This document shows positions 61,389 through 64,000 of a DNA stretch of 64,000 bases, piece by piece; positions within the stretch are counted from its first letter, which is position 1; each line of letters opens with the position of its first letter. Position numbers and translations under genes: made by a program. Source of the DNA: Pyrinomonadaceae bacterium (GTDB lineage Bacteria; Acidobacteriota; Blastocatellia; Pyrinomonadales; Pyrinomonadaceae). The stretch is taken from contig JAJQRF010000012.1 in the NCBI GenBank assembly GCA_021228405.1, positions 62,001 through 126,000 of the forward strand. The letters run 5' to 3'. The notes beneath the pieces are model-generated. The model was given only the letters and a program-made list of their open reading frames with translations. It ran no database searches and was not told the origin of the DNA.

Positions 61389-63668
61389 CTAGTTCAAACT
61401 GAAAGCATCAACCGGTCTGACGACGATTTCGCCGTCTTCCGCGTCAACGATAAAGCGCATCGCGGCTTTCCATTGATTCGTGATCGGGAGTTTTACTTTC
61501 TGATCGATGTAGCGTTTTAGGAAACGCGCACCGTAAGCCGGACTATAACCTTTTTCGGTCAGAACGTTCAGAGCGTTTTCGGTGATTTCCACCGATTTTC
61601 CCTGCCGTTCCATATTGCGTTTTACTTTTGCCAGGTAAAGTTTTGCGATTTCGCGAACTTCATCCATCACGAGCGGTGAAAAGACGACGATCTCATCGAT
61701 GCGGTTTCTGAATTCGGGCGAAAATCTTGTTTCCGCCGCTTTCATCACATCGCCTTTGATCTCTTTCATCTCGCCGCGTGACTTCATCCCGAAGCCGAGC
61801 GGTTTTTCATATTTCTTGAAGTTTTCCGAACCCAGATTCGAGGTCATAATGACGATCGCATCCGAAAGATAAACCTTCTTGCCGCGTCCGTCCGTCAGCC
61901 AACCTTCGTCAAAGGCTTGCAGGAAAATGTTCATCAGATACGGGTTGGCTTTTTCGACTTCGTCCAAAAGCAAAACCGTGTATGGATTTTCCCGAAGCTG
62001 TTCGGTCAAAATTCCGCCGCGTTCACTTCCGACGATGCCGCGCGGCATCCCGATCAGTTTTTCGATGCCGACCGTGCCTTCGCCGTATTCGCTCATATCG
62101 ATGCGGATCATTTTCTCTTCGTCGCCGAACATAAATTCTGCAACCGCTTTCGCAAGTTCGGTTTTACCAACGCCCGTCGGTCCGAGAAAAAGCAGAACGC
62201 CGTCGGGCGCGTAGTGATTTTCTTTCAAAGGACCTTTGTTCAAACGAAGTCTTTCCGCTACGGCACGAACTGCTTCTTTTTGTCCGATGACACGATTTGC
62301 CAACGCATCTTCCATCACCGAAAAACGGTCGGAGGTGTCGCGGTAGATCATATCCTGCGGAATGCGCGATTCCTGCGAAATAACCTGGATAATGTGTTCG
62401 GGTTTGACCACCATCGATGAAGGTTCGTTGATTTCGACCTTGACTGAAGCCGTGTCGAGCCAACCGATCGCTTTATCGGGCAAATGCAGATTGCGAATGT
62501 ATTTCGGCGACATTTCCAAAGCCGTATTAATCGCTTCGTCGGAAATCGTGACCGAATAATTTTTCTCCAGACGCGGTCTTAAACCGAGCAAAATTTCGCG
62601 CGTTTCAGCAATTGAAGGTTCGTCAACTTTAACTAAACGAAAACGTCTTGCAAGGGCTTCGTCTTCGCCGATGTATTCCTTGTATTCGGTCAAAGTCGTT
62701 GCGCCGATGATTCGCAGTTCACCGCGTGCAAGCGACGCTTTGAACATATTTGCGGCATCCGAACTCGTTCCCATCGCCGCGCCCGCACCGATGATCGTAT
62801 GCGCTTCGTCGATGAAAAGAATGATGTTTTCCTTTTCCTTAACTTCGTCGATAATGCCTTTGATGCGTTCTTCAAACATTCCGCGAAGCATCGTTCCGGC
62901 GACTAATCCGCCCATTTGAAGCTGAACGATATGCGCGTCGCGCAATCTTGCCGGAACTTTTTCCGGTTCGAGTTCGATCAATCGTGCAAGTCCTTCGACC
63001 ACCGCTGTTTTGCCGACACCTGGTTCACCGACGAGCATCGGCGAATTTGAGCGTTCGCGGTGCGAAAGAATTTCGATCATTTGCAGAATTTCCTTTTCGC
63101 GTCCGATCGTCGGCGGAATCTTGTCCTGTCTTGCCAATTTGTTCAGCGAAACGCCGAAATGCTTCAGAAATGAAGGCAGTTCATATTTTTGGCGAACTCT
63201 TTCTTCTTCTTTTTCGCGTTTGCGGATGCGTGTCCGCGCCGTTTGTCCCACTTCTTCGGACGGCACTCCGAGATTTTGCAGAACTTCATTCAAAATGCTT
63301 CTTTCGTCATTGGAAAGAACGTAAAAAATATCACTTCCCTCGATCACGCGGCGACCTTGCGAACGCGCTCTGTCCATCGCTTTTTTGAAAACTTCGGTTG
63401 TTTCAGGAGCGATCTTAAAACCTTTCCCAAGATGCTGACGACCGGTTTCCATACGTTTTTCGATCAAAAGTTTGACCGAACGCGGATCAACCGCCAAATC
63501 GCGCATTGTTTCGTTGAAAAGTTCTGCTTCTTCATTTGTCAGCGCGTGCAGAATATGTTCGACTGAAACATAATTCTGATCGCGCCGCTTCGATTCATCC
63601 AAAGCAACTTCCAAAACACGCCGTCCGCTCTCGCTGAACTTATCCTTGTATGCGTCAATGTCTGCCAT
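61389..63668 (-). CDS. Divergent ClpA/ClpC-type AAA+ ATPase subunit of Clp protease
   Basis: A 759-residue protein. An N-domain (about residues 1-150) is followed by D1 (Walker A GEPGVGKT, Walker B LFIDEAHT) and D2 (GPTGVGKTELAK, VLLLDEVEKA); Arg-finger segments RRFRL and FRNRID are intact. The C-terminal LGF-type ClpP-docking loop (EKPLGFGMK) is present. No middle coiled-coil domain is visible, so it is ClpA-like in length. Unusually, the pore-loop Tyr is missing in both rings: MLRG (260-263) for KYRG and GIVG (544-547) for GYVG. GAGAG lies upstream of the ATG. Confidence 0.93.
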   Translation of the reverse strand: MADIDAYKDKFSESGRRVLEVALDESKRRDQNYVSVEHILHALTNEEAELFNETMRDLAVDPRSVKLLIEKRMETGRQHLGKGFKIAPETTEVFKKAMDRARSQGRRVIEGSDIFYVLSNDERSILNEVLQNLGVPSEEVGQTARTRIRKREKEEERVRQKYELPSFLKHFGVSLNKLARQDKIPPTIGREKEILQMIEILSHRERSNSPMLVGEPGVGKTAVVEGLARLIELEPEKVPARLRDAHIVQLQMGGLVAGTMLRGMFEERIKGIIDEVKEKENIILFIDEAHTIIGAGAAMGTSSDAANMFKASLARGELRIIGATTLTEYKEYIGEDEALARRFRLVKVDEPSIAETREILLGLRPRLEKNYSVTISDEAINTALEMSPKYIRNLHLPDKAIGWLDTASVKVEINEPSSMVVKPEHIIQVISQESRIPQDMIYRDTSDRFSVMEDALANRVIGQKEAVRAVAERLRLNKGPLKENHYAPDGVLLFLGPTGVGKTELAKAVAEFMFGDEEKMIRIDMSEYGEGTVGIEKLIGMPRGIVGSERGGILTEQLRENPYTVLLLDEVEKANPYLMNIFLQAFDEGWLTDGRGKKVYLSDAIVIMTSNLGSENFKKYEKPLGFGMKSRGEMKEIKGDVMKAAETRFSPEFRNRIDEIVVFSPLVMDEVREIAKLYLAKVKRNMERQGKSVEITENALNVLTEKGYSPAYGARFLKRYIDQKVKLPITNQWKAAMRFIVDAEDGEIVVRPVDAFSLN

Positions 63669-64000
63669 AATTTTCTCTCAAATAAATATATTTCTTTGAT
63701 GCCGAAAACCGAAAATTCTCTGCCTTAATATAATATCACTTTGAAAACTGCTGCGGTGAAAAAAATTGTCGATGATTAGTCAAAATAATCATTTACATTT
63801 GCAGTTTCGTTTTCAAACTAATCTCTTCTTCCGGCTTGCGAGAAAGCGATCTTCCCAAAATAAAACAAAAGCATTTTGTCTTTTCACGATAAAATGCGTT
63901 CTCTAAATTCTTTGCGAATGATGAAGTTCAGGGGAAAACGCCACTCGCCTTCATTTTGGAATTGCTTTATTTCTTTAAGGTTAGCGGAAATTTACGAAAA
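63669..64000. other. Right-edge intergenic region, no gene seen
   Basis: AT-rich sequence upstream of the clp gene. A small inverted repeat GCATTTT...AAAATGC lies near 63870-63900. No open frame or RNA gene is recognised before the window ends. Confidence 0.5.

Noticed and set aside
1-64000. Prophage, transposase or integrative element
   Set aside because: No integrase, transposase or phage structural gene was found on either strand; only non-autonomous repeats.

Overview
The window looks like a chromosomal segment of an Acidobacteriota member, most likely class Blastocatellia (Pyrinomonadaceae-like). This is inference from gene content: a VWFA-related protein of the acidobacterial type, a FG-GAP/VCBS protein with repeated 'DFDGDGKADISVFRPSNG' units, carboxypeptidase-regulatory-domain outer-membrane proteins, many secreted proteins with short hydrophobic signal peptides, and moderate GC. 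No rRNA, phage, transposase or CRISPR locus is visible. Most genes are ordinary chromosomal genes; the unusual material lies mainly between them.

Layout. 1-8.5 kb: partial M61 peptidase, Uma2 protein coupled to an MFS transporter, an orphan PDZ-7TM-GAF-PAS histidine kinase, and an outer-membrane barrel protein. 8.7-15.3 kb: tRNA-Ser(GCT) with a clear promoter, gltX, a secreted AT-rich protein, a radical SAM protein, a secreted TPR-CHAT protein, and an Lrp/AsnC regulator. 15.5-19.0 kb: tyrosine catabolism genes phhA-hppD-hmgA closed by a strong terminator. 19.3-21.3 kb: an unknown gene followed by a 1.3-kb island of repeat families. 21.3-27.3 kb: DHH phosphoesterase, GNAT, two metallo-beta-lactamase-fold hydrolases, a secreted truncated hemoglobin and FbaB-type aldolase. 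27.5-33.6 kb: three consecutive DUF3857/transglutaminase-like secreted proteins. 33.6-43.7 kb: topoisomerase IB, an HTH protein, ruvB, an M16 protease, yebC, the yggU-yggT-yggS cluster, tRNA-Leu(CAG) and rsmG. 43.8-51 kb: a duplicated Cys-containing secreted protein, a ZIP transporter, a second Uma2 protein, and a minus-strand operon of NtrB-like kinase, NtrC-like regulator and SNase-like protein. 51-64 kb: SurA-like, M28 peptidase, the large VCBS protein, a VWA protein, an SDR reductase, a LolA-like protein and a divergent ClpA/C-type ATPase.

The most striking signal is a class of intergenic arrays with an exact 21-bp period at three unlinked places (20.1, 46.3 and 57.75 kb; 15, 16 and 13 units). 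The three arrays share no sequence, but share the period and an architecture: a roughly 14-15-nt quasi-palindromic core plus 6-7 variable bases. A second class is a set of intergenic inverted repeats whose arms are built of short repeated A/T-rich 'words' (for example ATTACGA, AGTCAGT, GTTAAAA), usually abutting stop codons. A third pattern is several starts with a -10 box only 6-7 nt upstream and no Shine-Dalgarno, suggesting leaderless mRNAs.

Among proteins, the Clp ATPase has lost the aromatic pore-loop residue in both AAA+ domains, and two of the three tandem DUF3857 proteins have lost their transglutaminase catalytic residues while the third keeps them.
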